64,000 nucleotides of DNA from Deltaproteobacteria bacterium (lineage in GTDB: Bacteria > Myxococcota_A > UBA9160 > UBA6930). Location: contig VGRF01000014.1 of NCBI GenBank assembly GCA_016875395.1, positions 1-64,000 of the forward strand. The letters are read 5' to 3'. Each line of letters starts with the position of its first letter. Within the stretch, counting starts at the first letter, position 1. The position numbers and the translations under genes were made by a program. Shown piece by piece: positions 44,903-53,956 of this stretch. Below the pieces are notes generated by a model. The model worked only from the letters and a program-made list of their open reading frames with translations. It was not told where the DNA came from and ran no database searches.

Positions 44903-46135
44903 TCAGACGCCGATGATGAAGCTGCAGCTCGTCGTGCCCGAGCCGCCGATGTTCAGCGTCTGGAAGTTCTTCGCGCCCTCCACCTGGAACGCGCCGGCGT
45001 TGCCAGTCACCTGGTGAACCGCGTCGAGCACTTGGCGCACGCCCGTGGCGCCGACCGGGTGACCCGCACCGATCAGGCCGCCGCTCGGGTTGATCGGGTG
45101 CTTGCCGCCGATCTCGAGATCGCCGCGCTCGATCGCCTTCCAGCTCTCGCCGGGCGCCGTGATCCCGAAGTGATCGATCGCCATGTACTCGCTCGTGGTG
45201 AAGCAGTCGTGCGTCTCGATCCCGTCGATGCCGTTCACGTCGGCGATGCCCGCGCGCTTCCACGCATCCGTGATCGTGGCGCGCACGTGCGGCAGCACGT
45301 ACTGCGCGGACTTGCTCTCCGCGACCTTGTCCGCGAAGCGCAGCCGCGCCGTGTGGTGGCCCCAGCCCTTGATGCGCGGGATCTGATCGAGGCGCAGCCC
45401 GCGGCCCTTCGCGTAGCGCGTGGCGTACTCGCGCGAGGCGAGGAACACCGTCACCGCGCCGTCCGTCACCTGCGAGCAGTCGCTGATGCGGATGCGCCCG
45501 CCGACCGCCGCGTTGTCCTCGGTGCGGACCAGCGCGTGGTCCTTGTTCATGTACCAGTTTCGCGTCTGTGCGAGTGGGTTCAGCTTCGCGTTGTCGTAGT
45601 TGATGCGGCTGATCTCGGCGAGGTGCTCGTCCTTGAGCCCGTAGCGCGCGTCGTACTCGTCGCCGAGCTTTCCGAACAGCTTCGGGAACGGGAACTCGAC
45701 GCCGTCCGCCTCGAGCTCGTACCACGCGGCGGTGCCGAGGTAGCTGCCGCCCTTCGCGGCCGAGACGGTCTTCATCTGCTCGATCCCGACGACGGCCTGC
45801 AGGTCGTAGCGGCCCGCTTCGATCTCGGCGGACGCCGCGAGCAGCGCGATCGAGCCCGACGCGCACGCCGCCTCGTGGCGCGACGTAGGCAGGCCGCTGA
45901 ACGCGGGGTGCACCTCGGTGAAGAACGCGCCGAGGTGGCCCTGCATGCAGTAGAGCTCGGCGGCGAAGTTGCCGACGTGCGCGCTCTGCACTTCCTCGGG
46001 CGCGATCTCGCAGCGCTCGAGCGCGCCGAGCACCGACTCGCGCATCAGCGCCGAGAAGTGCTTGTTTTCCTTCGTCCAGTTGCGGGCGAAGTCGGTCTGG
46101 AAGCCGCCGAGGACGTAGACCTCTCGAGTCGTCAT
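44903..46135 (-). CDS. Thiolase (acetyl-CoA acetyltransferase, SCPx type)
   Basis: 410 residues from the ATG at 46135 with GGAG six bases upstream. The nucleophilic Cys is in [17 protein letters not shown], a [14 protein letters not shown] segment supplies the NEAF-loop equivalent, and [18 protein letters not shown] has the catalytic His. The C-terminal CSFIIGV replaces the CxG motif of classical thiolases, typical of the SCPx/unclassified subgroup. Likely cleaves a 3-ketoacyl-CoA in the same pathway as its neighbours. 40-bp gap from the dehydrogenase gene; 79 bp to the lyase gene. Confidence 0.9.
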   Translation of the reverse strand: MTTREVYVLGGFQTDFARNWTKENKHFSALMRESVLGALERCEIAPEEVQSAHVGNFAAELYCMQGHLGAFFTEVHPAFSGLPTSRHEAACASGSIALLAASAEIEAGRYDLQAVVGIEQMKTVSAAKGGSYLGTAAWYELEADGVEFPFPKLFGKLGDEYDARYGLKDEHLAEISRINYDNAKLNPLAQTRNWYMNKDHALVRTEDNAAVGGRIRISDCSQVTDGAVTVFLASREYATRYAKGRGLRLDQIPRIKGWGHHTARLRFADKVAESKSAQYVLPHVRATITDAWKRAGIADVNGIDGIETHDCFTTSEYMAIDHFGITAPGESWKAIERGDLEIGGKHPINPSGGLIGAGHPVGATGVRQVLDAVHQVTGNAGAFQVEGAKNFQTLNIGGSGTTSCSFIIGV

Positions 46136-46175
46136 CAGAGTCTCCGGTGCGGGTGAAGTTGTGATCGCCGCCGAG

Positions 46176-47501
46176 CTAGCTGGCGACGAAGAAGCGGCCG
46201 GGGTTGATCGTGGCGTGGCGGAACAGGCGCTCACCCGGCTTCAGCGCGCGCAGCGCCGCAGGCACGGGGAGCTTCGCGCCTTCGATCAGCGCGACGGCGC
46301 CCTTCGGCGTGAGCGCGTCCACGAGCACCGAGGGCGGAGCCCAGTTGAAGCCGGTGCCCATGATGCGGTCGATGCCGTCGATCGTGTCCGTCACTTCGCC
46401 GACGCGATGGAACGCGTAGCTCAGGTAGCCCGCGATCACGCGCTTCGCGATCGCCGCGTACTCGCCGTGCGCGGCGAGGAACGCCTGCATCGCTTCGCCG
46501 TAGCGCGCCTCGCGATGCAGCCGCGACACCTCGTCGATGAACGGCAGCGCCGGCAGCTTGATCTCGCTCTCGGGCTTGTAGGCGCCGCTCGCCGGATCGA
46601 GCACGAGGCGCGCCTTGCCTTCCTTCTTGAAGAAGCCGCGGCCCGACTTGTCGCCGAGCGTGCCCTGCTCCATCGCGCGCGCCATGTAGGCCGGCATCGC
46701 GAGCGTCGCGTGCGCCTCGTCCTTCGTCTGCGCGTACACGTTGTCGACGATCGCGCGGTGAATGTCCCAGCCCACGAGGTCGATCGTCGCGAGCGGCGTC
46801 AGCGCGCGGCCGGTGTACGGACCGACGAGCTTGTCGACGAGCAGCGGCCCGTGCTCTTCCGCGAGCTGCGCCGCCTCGTTCAGCACCTTGAAGCCGACGC
46901 GGTTGCCCGCGAACGCCGGCGTGTCGTGCGTGCGAATCATCTCGCGCCCGAGCCGCACGGTCGCGAAGGCCTCGACGAAGTCGACCACGTCCTTCGCCGT
47001 CTCGCGACCCGCGACGAGCTCGGTGCCGACGATCACGTTCGGCGGATTGAAGAAGTGGAGGCCGAGGAAGTGCTTGCGGAACGACGCGCTGCGGCCCTCG
47101 GCGAGCTTGTTGATGCTGAGCCCCGAGGTGACCGTCGCGACGATCGCGTCGTCGCGCCGCGCAGCGTCCACCTTCGCGAACATCTCCTGCTTCAGCGCGA
47201 GCTCCTCGGTGAGCGCCTCGAAGATCAGGTCCGCGCCCGCGACGGCCGCCGCGAGATCGTTCGCGTAGTCGCCCGTCTTCGCGCGCAGCGCGACCGTGGG
47301 CGAGCGCACCTGCTTGATCGCCGCTGCGAGGCCCTCTTCCGCCTTCGCCTTGCTGCGCGCGAGGAACGTCACCTGCGGCACGGCCTGCGTGAACAGTGCG
47401 GCGCTGCCGTAGCCCATCGTGCCGTTTGCGCCGAGCACGACGACTCGCTCGATCTTGCGCGATGCGATCAGCGTGCGGAGTTGCTTCGTGTCGATGGCCA
47501 T
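46176..47501 (-). CDS. 3-hydroxyacyl-CoA dehydrogenase
   Basis: 441 residues. Rossmann NAD site [18 protein letters not shown] (GxGxxG variant GANGTMG), then the catalytic-domain landmarks [20 protein letters not shown] (His-Phe-Phe-Asn) and [12 protein letters not shown]. The second dehydrogenase C-terminal repeat follows ([30 protein letters not shown]). It resembles the dehydrogenase half of FadB without the hydratase domain. Oxidises 3-hydroxyacyl-CoA to 3-ketoacyl-CoA, feeding the thiolase encoded next. First gene of the acyl-CoA block. Confidence 0.93.
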   Translation of the reverse strand: MAIDTKQLRTLIASRKIERVVVLGANGTMGYGSAALFTQAVPQVTFLARSKAKAEEGLAAAIKQVRSPTVALRAKTGDYANDLAAAVAGADLIFEALTEELALKQEMFAKVDAARRDDAIVATVTSGLSINKLAEGRSASFRKHFLGLHFFNPPNVIVGTELVAGRETAKDVVDFVEAFATVRLGREMIRTHDTPAFAGNRVGFKVLNEAAQLAEEHGPLLVDKLVGPYTGRALTPLATIDLVGWDIHRAIVDNVYAQTKDEAHATLAMPAYMARAMEQGTLGDKSGRGFFKKEGKARLVLDPASGAYKPESEIKLPALPFIDEVSRLHREARYGEAMQAFLAAHGEYAAIAKRVIAGYLSYAFHRVGEVTDTIDGIDRIMGTGFNWAPPSVLVDALTPKGAVALIEGAKLPVPAALRALKPGERLFRHATINPGRFFVAS

Positions 47502-47668
47502 TGCGGGGCTCCTGCGCCGGAAAAGAGGCGCACCTTAGGTGACCCATGGGTGGCCTTCGAGCCCTTCGGAGAGTCGCGGCGCCGACTCGGGGTCAGCCGC
47601 CTCGCGGCAGCCGCGGCGCAAGTGGCACGCAGGATGTCAGTACGCGCAGCGGGATGCGTCCCGCTCGC

Positions 47669-48529
47669 TCAGTGATACCCGAGCGCGGCGAGCTTCTTCG
47701 GCTTCTTCGCCCACTTCGGATCGACCTTCACCCACAGCGAGAGGTGCGCGGGGCCCTCCAGCAGCTTCGCGATCGCCGCACGCGCACGCGTGCCGATCGC
47801 CTTGATCTTGCGACCCCCCTGGCCGAGCACGATGCCCTTCTGCGAGTCGCGTTCGACCCAGAGGGTGGCGCGAATGCGCACGCCGTCGGCGCGCGACTCG
47901 TCGAAGCTCTCGATCTCGACCGCCGTCGAGTACGGCAGCTCCTCTTCCAGCTCCTCGAACAGCGCCTCGCGAATCTCTTCCGCCGCGAGAAAGCGCAGCG
48001 TGCGGTCCGTGACCTGCTCCGCGTCGTAGTGCGGCGGCGACTCGGGAAGCAGCGCGACGAGCCGCGCGACGAGCTCGTCGAGTCCCGCGCCGGTCTCCGC
48101 GGAGACCGAATGCTCCGCTTCTGCCGGGACGGCGCCGTCGCGATCGGACTTGGTGGCCACGACGAGCGTGGGCGTGCGCTGCGCCGCGAGCCTCTCGCGC
48201 AGCGCCGCGTGACCTGCATCCCAGCCCGTGCGCGGATCGACGAGAATCAGCGCGACGTCGCAATCCTCGGCGACCTCCTCGGCGATCGTGTTGAGCGAGC
48301 GATTCAGTGCGCGCGTCGCGTCGTGAAGGCCGGGCGTGTCGAGCAGCATGAGCTGCGCGTGCGGCAGCGTGAGCACGCCGAGAATGCGGCTGCGCGTCGT
48401 CTGCGGCTTCGCCGTGACGATCGCGAGCTTCTGCCCGAGCAGCGCGTTCAGCAGCGTCGACTTGCCCGCGTTCGGGCGGCCTAACAACGCGACGACGCCT
48501 GCGCGATGAGCGGGCGCGTCAGGACTCAT
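47669..48529 (-). CDS. era: Era GTPase
   Basis: 286 residues. G1 [16 protein letters not shown]2 [12 protein letters not shown]3 DTPGLHDA, G4 ATKSDRDG, then the KH domain ([25 protein letters not shown]). Binds 16S rRNA 3' end and acts in 30S maturation. Overlaps rnc by 11 bp, a widespread rnc-era arrangement. The C-terminal [19 protein letters not shown] is slightly basic but of normal length. Confidence 0.97.
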   Translation of the reverse strand: MSPDAPAHRAGVVALLGRPNAGKSTLLNALLGQKLAIVTAKPQTTRSRILGVLTLPHAQLMLLDTPGLHDATRALNRSLNTIAEEVAEDCDVALILVDPRTGWDAGHAALRERLAAQRTPTLVVATKSDRDGAVPAEAEHSVSAETGAGLDELVARLVALLPESPPHYDAEQVTDRTLRFLAAEEIREALFEELEEELPYSTAVEIESFDESRADGVRIRATLWVERDSQKGIVLGQGGRKIKAIGTRARAAIAKLLEGPAHLSLWVKVDPKWAKKPKKLAALGYH

Positions 48530-49226
48530 CTTGCTTCCGCACGCGCTCCAGCGCGGCGCTCGCGGCGGCGAGCTCCGCGACGCGCTTCGAGCGGCCCACG
48601 CCCTCGCCCCAGCAGCTCCCGCTCACGTCCACGGCAACGGCGAAGCGGTCCTCCGCCTCCTCGATGCCGCTGTCGCTGATGAGCCGGTAGCGCGGCGTCT
48701 CCTTCAGCTTCGCGTGCGTCCACTCCTGGAACGTCGTCTTGGGATCGCGCTCCAGCAGCGCACCACTCGCGATCTCGCCGCCGAACACGCGCCGCACGAG
48801 CGCGACCACGGGCTCGAGCCCGCCGTCGAGATAGACCGCGGCGACCACCGCCTCGAAGAGGTTCGCGAGGACGCGCTCCTTGCGTTCGCCGCCGCTCTTC
48901 TGCTCGGTGCGCCCGAGGCGAATGTGCGCGCCGAGGCCGAGGTGACGCGCGCGGCGCGAGAGCGAGCGCGTGTTCACGATTGCAGCGCGCGCGCGCGTGA
49001 GGGCGCCCTCGCGCCAGTCGGGATGCGCCTCGAAGAGCAGCTTCGCCACCGCGAGGTCGAGCACCGCATCGCCGAGAAACTCGAAGCGCTCGTTGCCGCC
49101 GCTGCGGTCGCGCTCGTAAGCCGCCGAGGGATGCGTGAGCGCGGTCTCGAGCAGCGCGGCGTCGCGAAAGCGGTAGCCGAGATGCGCGGCGACTTCGTCG
49201 ACCGGCGTGGCGGCGCCGTCGCTCAC
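48519..49226 (-). CDS. rnc: Ribonuclease III
   Basis: 235 residues. Catalytic signature NERFEFLGDAVLDLAVA, LANLFEAVVAAVYLDGG with the second acidic cluster, and a C-terminal dsRNA-binding domain (PKTTFQEWTHAKLKETPRY ... GRSKRVAELAAASAALERV). Processes rRNA precursors and double-stranded RNAs. GTG start overlaps the mnmA stop as GTGA. Confidence 0.97.
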   Translation of the reverse strand: MSDGAATPVDEVAAHLGYRFRDAALLETALTHPSAAYERDRSGGNERFEFLGDAVLDLAVAKLLFEAHPDWREGALTRARAAIVNTRSLSRRARHLGLGAHIRLGRTEQKSGGERKERVLANLFEAVVAAVYLDGGLEPVVALVRRVFGGEIASGALLERDPKTTFQEWTHAKLKETPRYRLISDSGIEEAEDRFAVAVDVSGSCWGEGVGRSKRVAELAAASAALERVRKQDES

Positions 49227-50284
49227 GGCAGCGACTCCTCGATCCAGCCGCCGCCGAGCAGCTCCTCGTCGCGGTAGAACACCGCGGCCTGGCCGGGCGA
49301 CACCGCGCGCACGGGCTCGTCGAACGCCACGCGCGCGCTCCCGTCCGCACTCGCGGTGACGACCGCCGCGACCGGCGCATGCTTGTACCGCACCTGCACG
49401 CTCGCGCGGAGCTCGCGCTCGGGCGCCTCGCCGCGCGTCCAGCTCACGCCGCTGAGCCTCGCGCCGCGGGCGCCGAGCGCGCTCGCCGGCCCCACCAGCA
49501 CGCGGTTCGTGATCGCATCGACGCGCACGACGTAGCGCGCCTCGCTGCCGCCGCCGCCGAGTCCGCGCCGCTGCCCCACCGTGAAGTGGTGGATGCCGTC
49601 GTGCGTGCCGAGCACGCGGCCGGTCTCGCTGTCCACGATCTCGCCGCGCCGTGCGCGTCCCGGGCGGATCTCGCCCACGACCCTAGCGTAGTCGCCGTCC
49701 GGCACGAAGCAGATCTCCTGACTCTCGGCCTTCTCCGCGGTCGCGAGCCCGAGCGCCCGCGCGCGCGCGCACACATCGGGCTTCGTGAGCGCGCCGATCG
49801 GGAAGTGGGTGTGGCGCAGCTGGGCGGGCGTCAGGCGGAACAGGAAGTAGCTCTGGTCCTTGCGCGCATCGGCGCCGCGCAAGAGTCGCGGTTCGCCGCT
49901 CGGGTCGCGCTCGACGCGCGCGTAGTGGCCCGTCGCGACCGCGTCTGCCCCTAATGCCTTCGCGCGCGCGAGCAGGTGATCGAACTTGAAGCGGTCGTTG
50001 CACGCGACGCACGGGATCGGCGTCTTGCCCGCGAGATAGGCGTCCGCGAAGGGCTCGATCACCTCCTCGCGAAAGCGGTCCTTGTAGTTCGCGACGTAGA
50101 AGCGGATGCCGAGTCTCTCGGCGACGCGGCGCGCGTCGTCGGCGTCGTCGAGCGAGCAGCAGCGGCTCTCGCTGCCGGCGAGGTGCATCGTCACGCCGAT
50201 CACCTCGAAGCCCTGCTCCACGAGCAGCGCCGCCGCGACCGACGAGTCGACGCCACCCGACATGCCCACGACCACGCGCGTCAC
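49223..50284 (-). CDS. mnmA: tRNA 2-thiouridylase MnmA
   Basis: 353 residues. P-loop [35 protein letters not shown] with a catalytic Cys, GHYARV, LRGADARKDQSYFLFRL, and ESQEICFVPDGDY carrying the second Cys. Thiolates U34 of Glu, Gln and Lys tRNAs using sulfur from a cysteine desulfurase; such a gene lies directly upstream with a single base between. GTG start. Confidence 0.97.
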   Translation of the reverse strand: MTRVVVGMSGGVDSSVAAALLVEQGFEVIGVTMHLAGSESRCCSLDDADDARRVAERLGIRFYVANYKDRFREEVIEPFADAYLAGKTPIPCVACNDRFKFDHLLARAKALGADAVATGHYARVERDPSGEPRLLRGADARKDQSYFLFRLTPAQLRHTHFPIGALTKPDVCARARALGLATAEKAESQEICFVPDGDYARVVGEIRPGRARRGEIVDSETGRVLGTHDGIHHFTVGQRRGLGGGGSEARYVVRVDAITNRVLVGPASALGARGARLSGVSWTRGEAPERELRASVQVRYKHAPVAAVVTASADGSARVAFDEPVRAVSPGQAAVFYRDEELLGGGWIEESLP

Positions 50285-50285
50285 G

Positions 50286-51434
50286 TCACGCCTCGAGCGC
50301 GCGCACGCGCGCGACTAATGCCGGGAGCACCTCGAGCACGCGCGCGACCTCGCCCTCGGTCGTGCTCGGCCCCACCGAGAAGCGCAGCGTCCCGCGCGCC
50401 GCTGCCGGCGTGCGTCCCATCGCGAGCAGCACCGCCGAGGGCTCGACCGAGCCCGAGTGGCAAGCGGCGCCTGCCGAGACCGCGATGCCTTCGCCGTCGA
50501 GCGCTTCGAGCAGCACCTCGCCCGCGGTGTGCTCGAACTCGACGCTGAGCGTGTTCGGCAGCACGAAGCGCGCGTCGCCGTTGCGCCGCACGCGCGGAAT
50601 GCTCGCCTCGATCCCGGCCCAGAGCCGGTCGCGCAGCGCCTCGAGGCGCACCGTGCGCACGGGCAGCTCTGCCCGCGCGAGCGCGCATGCCACGCCGAAG
50701 CCGACGATGCCGGCGACGTTCTCGGTGCCGCCGCGCCGCCGCTTCTCTTGGCCACCCCCTAACAACAGCGCCGGGATCGCGGCGTGCTTGCGCGCCACGA
50801 GGCAGCCCGTGCCCTTCGGTCCGTTCAGCTTGTGCGCGGACGACGCGAGCAGGTCCGCGCCGAGCGCGACTGCATCGACGGGGATCTTCCCGATCGCCTG
50901 CGTCGCGTCCACGTGAAGCCATGCGCCGCGCGCGTGCGCCGCATCGGCGAGCTTCGCCACGTCCTGCAGCACGCCGATCTCGTTGTTCGCGAGGATCACT
51001 GCGGCGAGCGCGGTCTCCTCGCCGATGGCGGCGGCGTAGGCATCCAGGTCGACTCGCCCGTTCGCGTCCACGGGCACGCGCGTCACGCGCGCCTCGCCCG
51101 AGCGCTCGAGCGCGCGCAGCGGCTCCTCGACGGACGGGTGCTCGATCGTCGTGGTGACGACGTGCGCGCGCCCCGCGCGCGCACGCAGCGCGCCGCGCAG
51201 CGCGGCGTTGTTCGCCTCGGTCGCGCCAGCCGTGAAGATCACGTCGCCGCTCGCGACTCCTAACAACGAGGCGACCTCCGCTCGCGCGCGCTCGACTGCC
51301 GCGCGCGCCGCGGCGCCCTCGGCGTGCGTGCTCGAGGGATTCCCGAAGTTCGCGCGCAGCACGTCGCTCATCGCGGCGACGACTTCGTCGCGCAGCGGCG
51401 TCGTGGCGTTGTGATCGAGGTAGATGCGTTTCAC
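50286..51434 (-). CDS. Cysteine desulfurase (NifS/IscS family)
   Basis: 382 residues. YLDHNATTPLRDEV, FTAGATEANNAAL, EHPSVEEPL, the PLP-lysine in ASSAHKLNGPKGTG, GGQEKRRRGGTENV and the catalytic Cys in SAGAACHSGSVEPS. The short loop around the Cys is typical of the NifS-like/IscS group. Supplies persulfide sulfur, most directly to MnmA encoded downstream with a single-base gap, and perhaps to Fe-S assembly (MiaB needs clusters). GTG start. Which of NifS or IscS it is cannot be settled by eye. Confidence 0.93.
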   Translation of the reverse strand: MKRIYLDHNATTPLRDEVVAAMSDVLRANFGNPSSTHAEGAAARAAVERARAEVASLLGVASGDVIFTAGATEANNAALRGALRARAGRAHVVTTTIEHPSVEEPLRALERSGEARVTRVPVDANGRVDLDAYAAAIGEETALAAVILANNEIGVLQDVAKLADAAHARGAWLHVDATQAIGKIPVDAVALGADLLASSAHKLNGPKGTGCLVARKHAAIPALLLGGGQEKRRRGGTENVAGIVGFGVACALARAELPVRTVRLEALRDRLWAGIEASIPRVRRNGDARFVLPNTLSVEFEHTAGEVLLEALDGEGIAVSAGAACHSGSVEPSAVLLAMGRTPAAARGTLRFSVGPSTTEGEVARVLEVLPALVARVRALEA

Positions 51435-51479
51435 GGTCGGCAGCTTAACAGCGTGAAGAACGCCGACTTCGCGCGCGGC

Positions 51480-52691
51480 TCACGCCGCCGGCGCGTCTCC
51501 GATCAGATCGCGCAGGTTGCGCGCCTCTGCGACGACGCTCGCGGCGCGCTCGACGTCGGCGATCACGCCGTTCACCGTGCGCGAGAGATCCGCGACGCCG
51601 AGCGGCACCGTGGCGGCGCCACGCAGCGCGATCAGCACGTCGGCGACGCGCACCTGCTCGATCGGGCGCGCCATTTGGAAGCAGCCCGCCGACTCACCGC
51701 CACACGGGGCCACGATGTTGGCCTCTTCGAGCGCGCGCAGGATGTCGCGCACGGTGCGCAGCGGGATGTCGAGCGCGTCCGAGAGTGCGTCGGGGTGCCA
51801 AGGCTGCGCGCGGTCGCGGAATGCGCGCGCGCAGCACAGCGCGATCGCGAGGCCGATCGTCTCGCGCGCCGCCGGCCCTGCGCTCTTGCCGCGCACTTCG
51901 CGCCGGTAGAGCGAGAGCGTCTGGTGCGCGTAGGCGGCCTCGGCTCCCAACAACACGATCGCCCACGAAATGTAGACCCAGATCAAGAACATCACGACCC
52001 AGGCCGAGGCGGCGAAGGCTTCGTCCATCCGCTCCTTCGCGCCGAGGGTGAGGTGCACGTACGCGACCTGCGCCGCGTTGAAGAGCACCGCGCCGACCAC
52101 CGCACCGAACAGCGCGGAGCGTTTTCGCACGCGCGTGTTCGGCAAGAACCAGTAGAGGAAGCCGAACGCGGCGGTGATCAAGAGCAGCGGCGCCCAGCGC
52201 AGGCCGAAGCGATAGAAGAGCTCGAGCAGCGGAAACTCGAGCGCCTTCTGCACGAGGGTTTGACTCTCGAAAGATGCGCGCAGCGACACCGCGACGCCCA
52301 CGAACAGCGGCGTCACGACGATCACCGCCAGGTAGTCGGGAATCCGCCGCGACCACGGGCGCCGCTCCGTCACGCCCCACAGCGCGTTCAGCGCGTGCTC
52401 GACGCGCCCGACGGCGAGCACCATCGTCGCCAGCAGCACGCCGCTCGCGACGCCGCCGAGCGTCTTGAAGTTGAAGCTCTCCACGCGAGCGAGAAAGTTC
52501 AGCTTCGCTTCAGGCGCGACGGCGAGAAGGTCGAGCAGCTGCTCCGCGACCTCCTTCCCGCTACCCACGAGGTCGACGAGCGCGACGCCGAGCGCGAGCA
52601 ACGGCACGATGGAGAGCAGCGTCAGGTACGCGAGCGAGTTGGCGCGCAGCAGCAGCGCGTCGCGAACGAAGCCTTCGCCGATCAGGACCAC
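51480..52691 (-). CDS. YihY/BrkB-family membrane protein with winged-helix tail
   Basis: 403 residues as written. YihY core with about six membrane helices (LAYLTLLSIVPLLALGVALVDLV; GGVASGVLLATMVLAVG; DYLAVIVVTPLFVGVAVSL; LLITAAFGFLYWFLP; GAVVGAVLFNAAQVAYV; VVMFLIWVYISWAIVLLGAE) followed by a ~120-residue cytoplasmic region resembling a winged helix (HPDALSDALDIPLRTVRDILRALEEANIV). Family function is unsettled. Sequence upstream of the GTG at 52691 stays open and looks native (ARLRDFVAENLWNPEPLEPK) up to the ompA stop, but lacks ATG, GTG or TTG, so the true start is probably a non-standard codon further up. Confidence 0.85.
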   Translation of the reverse strand: MVLIGEGFVRDALLLRANSLAYLTLLSIVPLLALGVALVDLVGSGKEVAEQLLDLLAVAPEAKLNFLARVESFNFKTLGGVASGVLLATMVLAVGRVEHALNALWGVTERRPWSRRIPDYLAVIVVTPLFVGVAVSLRASFESQTLVQKALEFPLLELFYRFGLRWAPLLLITAAFGFLYWFLPNTRVRKRSALFGAVVGAVLFNAAQVAYVHLTLGAKERMDEAFAASAWVVMFLIWVYISWAIVLLGAEAAYAHQTLSLYRREVRGKSAGPAARETIGLAIALCCARAFRDRAQPWHPDALSDALDIPLRTVRDILRALEEANIVAPCGGESAGCFQMARPIEQVRVADVLIALRGAATVPLGVADLSRTVNGVIADVERAASVVAEARNLRDLIGDAPAA

Positions 52692-52798
52692 GAGCTGAAA
52701 AACAGACCGGAGCCACCCGAGCGGCTTGGGCTCGAGTGGCTCCGGATTCCAGAGGTTCTCCGCGACGAAGTCGCGGAGACGTGCGAACGGCCCCGGGA

Positions 52799-53491
52799 TT
52801 ACTCCTGGACCTTCAGCTCGACGCGGCGGTTCAGCGCGCGGCCATCGGCCGTCGCGTTGTCAGCCACCGGCTGTGACTCGCCGTAGCCGGCGGTCGAGAG
52901 CCGGCCCGCGTCCACGCCCTTGTTCGCGAGGTAGTCGCGCACGGAAGCCGCGCGGCGCTCGGACAGGGACTGGTTGTACGCGTCGCTGCCGCTCGAATCG
53001 GTGTGGCCCTCGACGCTCACGCGCGTGCTCGGCGCCTGACCGAGCTGGCTCGCCGCCTCGTCGAGAATCACCGACGCGTCCGCGCGGATGTCCGACTTGT
53101 CGAGGTCGAAGTTCACGCCGCGCAGAACGATGCGCTGCGCTTGCGGCGCCGGTGCGGGCTCTTCCGCCGGAGCCGGAGCGGGCTCGGGAGCGGGCGCCGG
53201 CTCGGCCGCGCGCGGGGCAGGCTCGGCAGCACCTTCGCCGACGCCGAGCGCCTTGCACACGAAGTAGGCCGCGGTGCCGGCCGCAGCGCCGATCGCGACG
53301 CCATAGCCGATGCCCGAGTCGATGTCGTGGCCCTTGTCGTTGTTCGTGCCGTAAGTGGCGCCGCCTGCGCCACCAGCCAGCGCACCGACCAGCGCGCAGG
53401 TCTTCGGGGTGACGCTGGCGCAACCAGTGCTCAGCGCGACGAACGCGACGAGCGCAACGACCAGCGAGCGAGAGCCGGATTTTCGAGTCAT
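52799..53491 (-). CDS. OmpA-family lipoprotein
   Basis: 230 residues from the ATG at 53491 (GGAG nine bases before). Signal peptide with a lipobox (VVALVAFVALSTGCAS, Cys the lipidation site), a Gly-rich membrane-like segment (LVGALAGGAGGATYG; GVAIGAAAGTAAYF), a Pro/Ala/Glu-rich linker (PAPAPEPAPAPAEEPAPAPQ) and the C-terminal OmpA peptidoglycan-binding domain (VNFDLDKSDIRADAS, VEGHTDSSGSDAYNQSLSERRA, GYGESQPVADN, NRRVEL). Anchors the outer membrane to peptidoglycan. A promoter-like pair lies directly upstream. Confidence 0.93.
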   Translation of the reverse strand: MTRKSGSRSLVVALVAFVALSTGCASVTPKTCALVGALAGGAGGATYGTNNDKGHDIDSGIGYGVAIGAAAGTAAYFVCKALGVGEGAAEPAPRAAEPAPAPEPAPAPAEEPAPAPQAQRIVLRGVNFDLDKSDIRADASVILDEAASQLGQAPSTRVSVEGHTDSSGSDAYNQSLSERRAASVRDYLANKGVDAGRLSTAGYGESQPVADNATADGRALNRRVELKVQE

Positions 53492-53532
53492 CGAGAGAAA
53501 CTCCTCATTCCGCGGAAACGCGGTGCGGCGCA

Positions 53533-53561
53533 ACTTAACCCGCAGAGTTTCGAGGGATCAA
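53533..53561 (-). promoter_or_regulatory. Candidate promoter of the OmpA lipoprotein gene
   Basis: On the minus strand TTGATC (53561-53556), 17-bp spacer, TTAAGT (53538-53533). It lies at the 3' end of the comEA-like gene and would give a leader of about 35 nt. Confidence 0.4.
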
Positions 53562-53923
53562 TGGCTCTGCACCCGCAACTCGTGCTCGCATCCGCGCGGC
53601 AAGTCGGGGAAAGCCAGCTGCCCCGCGAGTGTACGCAGCGTCACAGGACCGATTCCCGCCACGCGATCGACCTCCGCGAGCGAGCAAAGCGGACGAGCGT
53701 CCACCAGCGCCTGTGCGCGAACGGGTCCGAGCCCCGGCAGCAGCGCGAGCACCTCGGAGGGCTCCCGATTCGCATCGAGGCGCTCGCCGTACAGCAGGCG
53801 CGCTGCTCCGTGCGTGGGCGCGGAGCGAGCTTCGGGCGGGCTCGAGCTGACTTCCGCGTCGAGTAGCGCACGCACGGCGAGCAGCGCACCCGCGAGAGCG
53901 AGGACTCGGCCGTGTTGCAGCAT
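53558..53923 (-). CDS. ComEA-like helix-hairpin-helix protein
   Basis: 121 residues. An N-terminal hydrophobic segment (RVLALAGALLAVRALL) acts as signal or anchor. The C-terminal part has two helix-hairpin-helix motifs of ComEA type (LDANREPSEVLALLPGLGPVRAQALVDARP; LAEVDRVAGIGPVTLRTLAG). ComEA proteins bind incoming DNA in the periplasm during natural transformation; shorter, single-domain forms such as this occur widely without proof of competence. No other com gene is visible. It lies 33 bp after lysC. Confidence 0.85.
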   Translation of the reverse strand: MLQHGRVLALAGALLAVRALLDAEVSSSPPEARSAPTHGAARLLYGERLDANREPSEVLALLPGLGPVRAQALVDARPLCSLAEVDRVAGIGPVTLRTLAGQLAFPDLPRGCEHELRVQSH

Positions 53924-53956
53924 CCCGCACCTCGCGAGACAGGGAGTCGCGACTGC

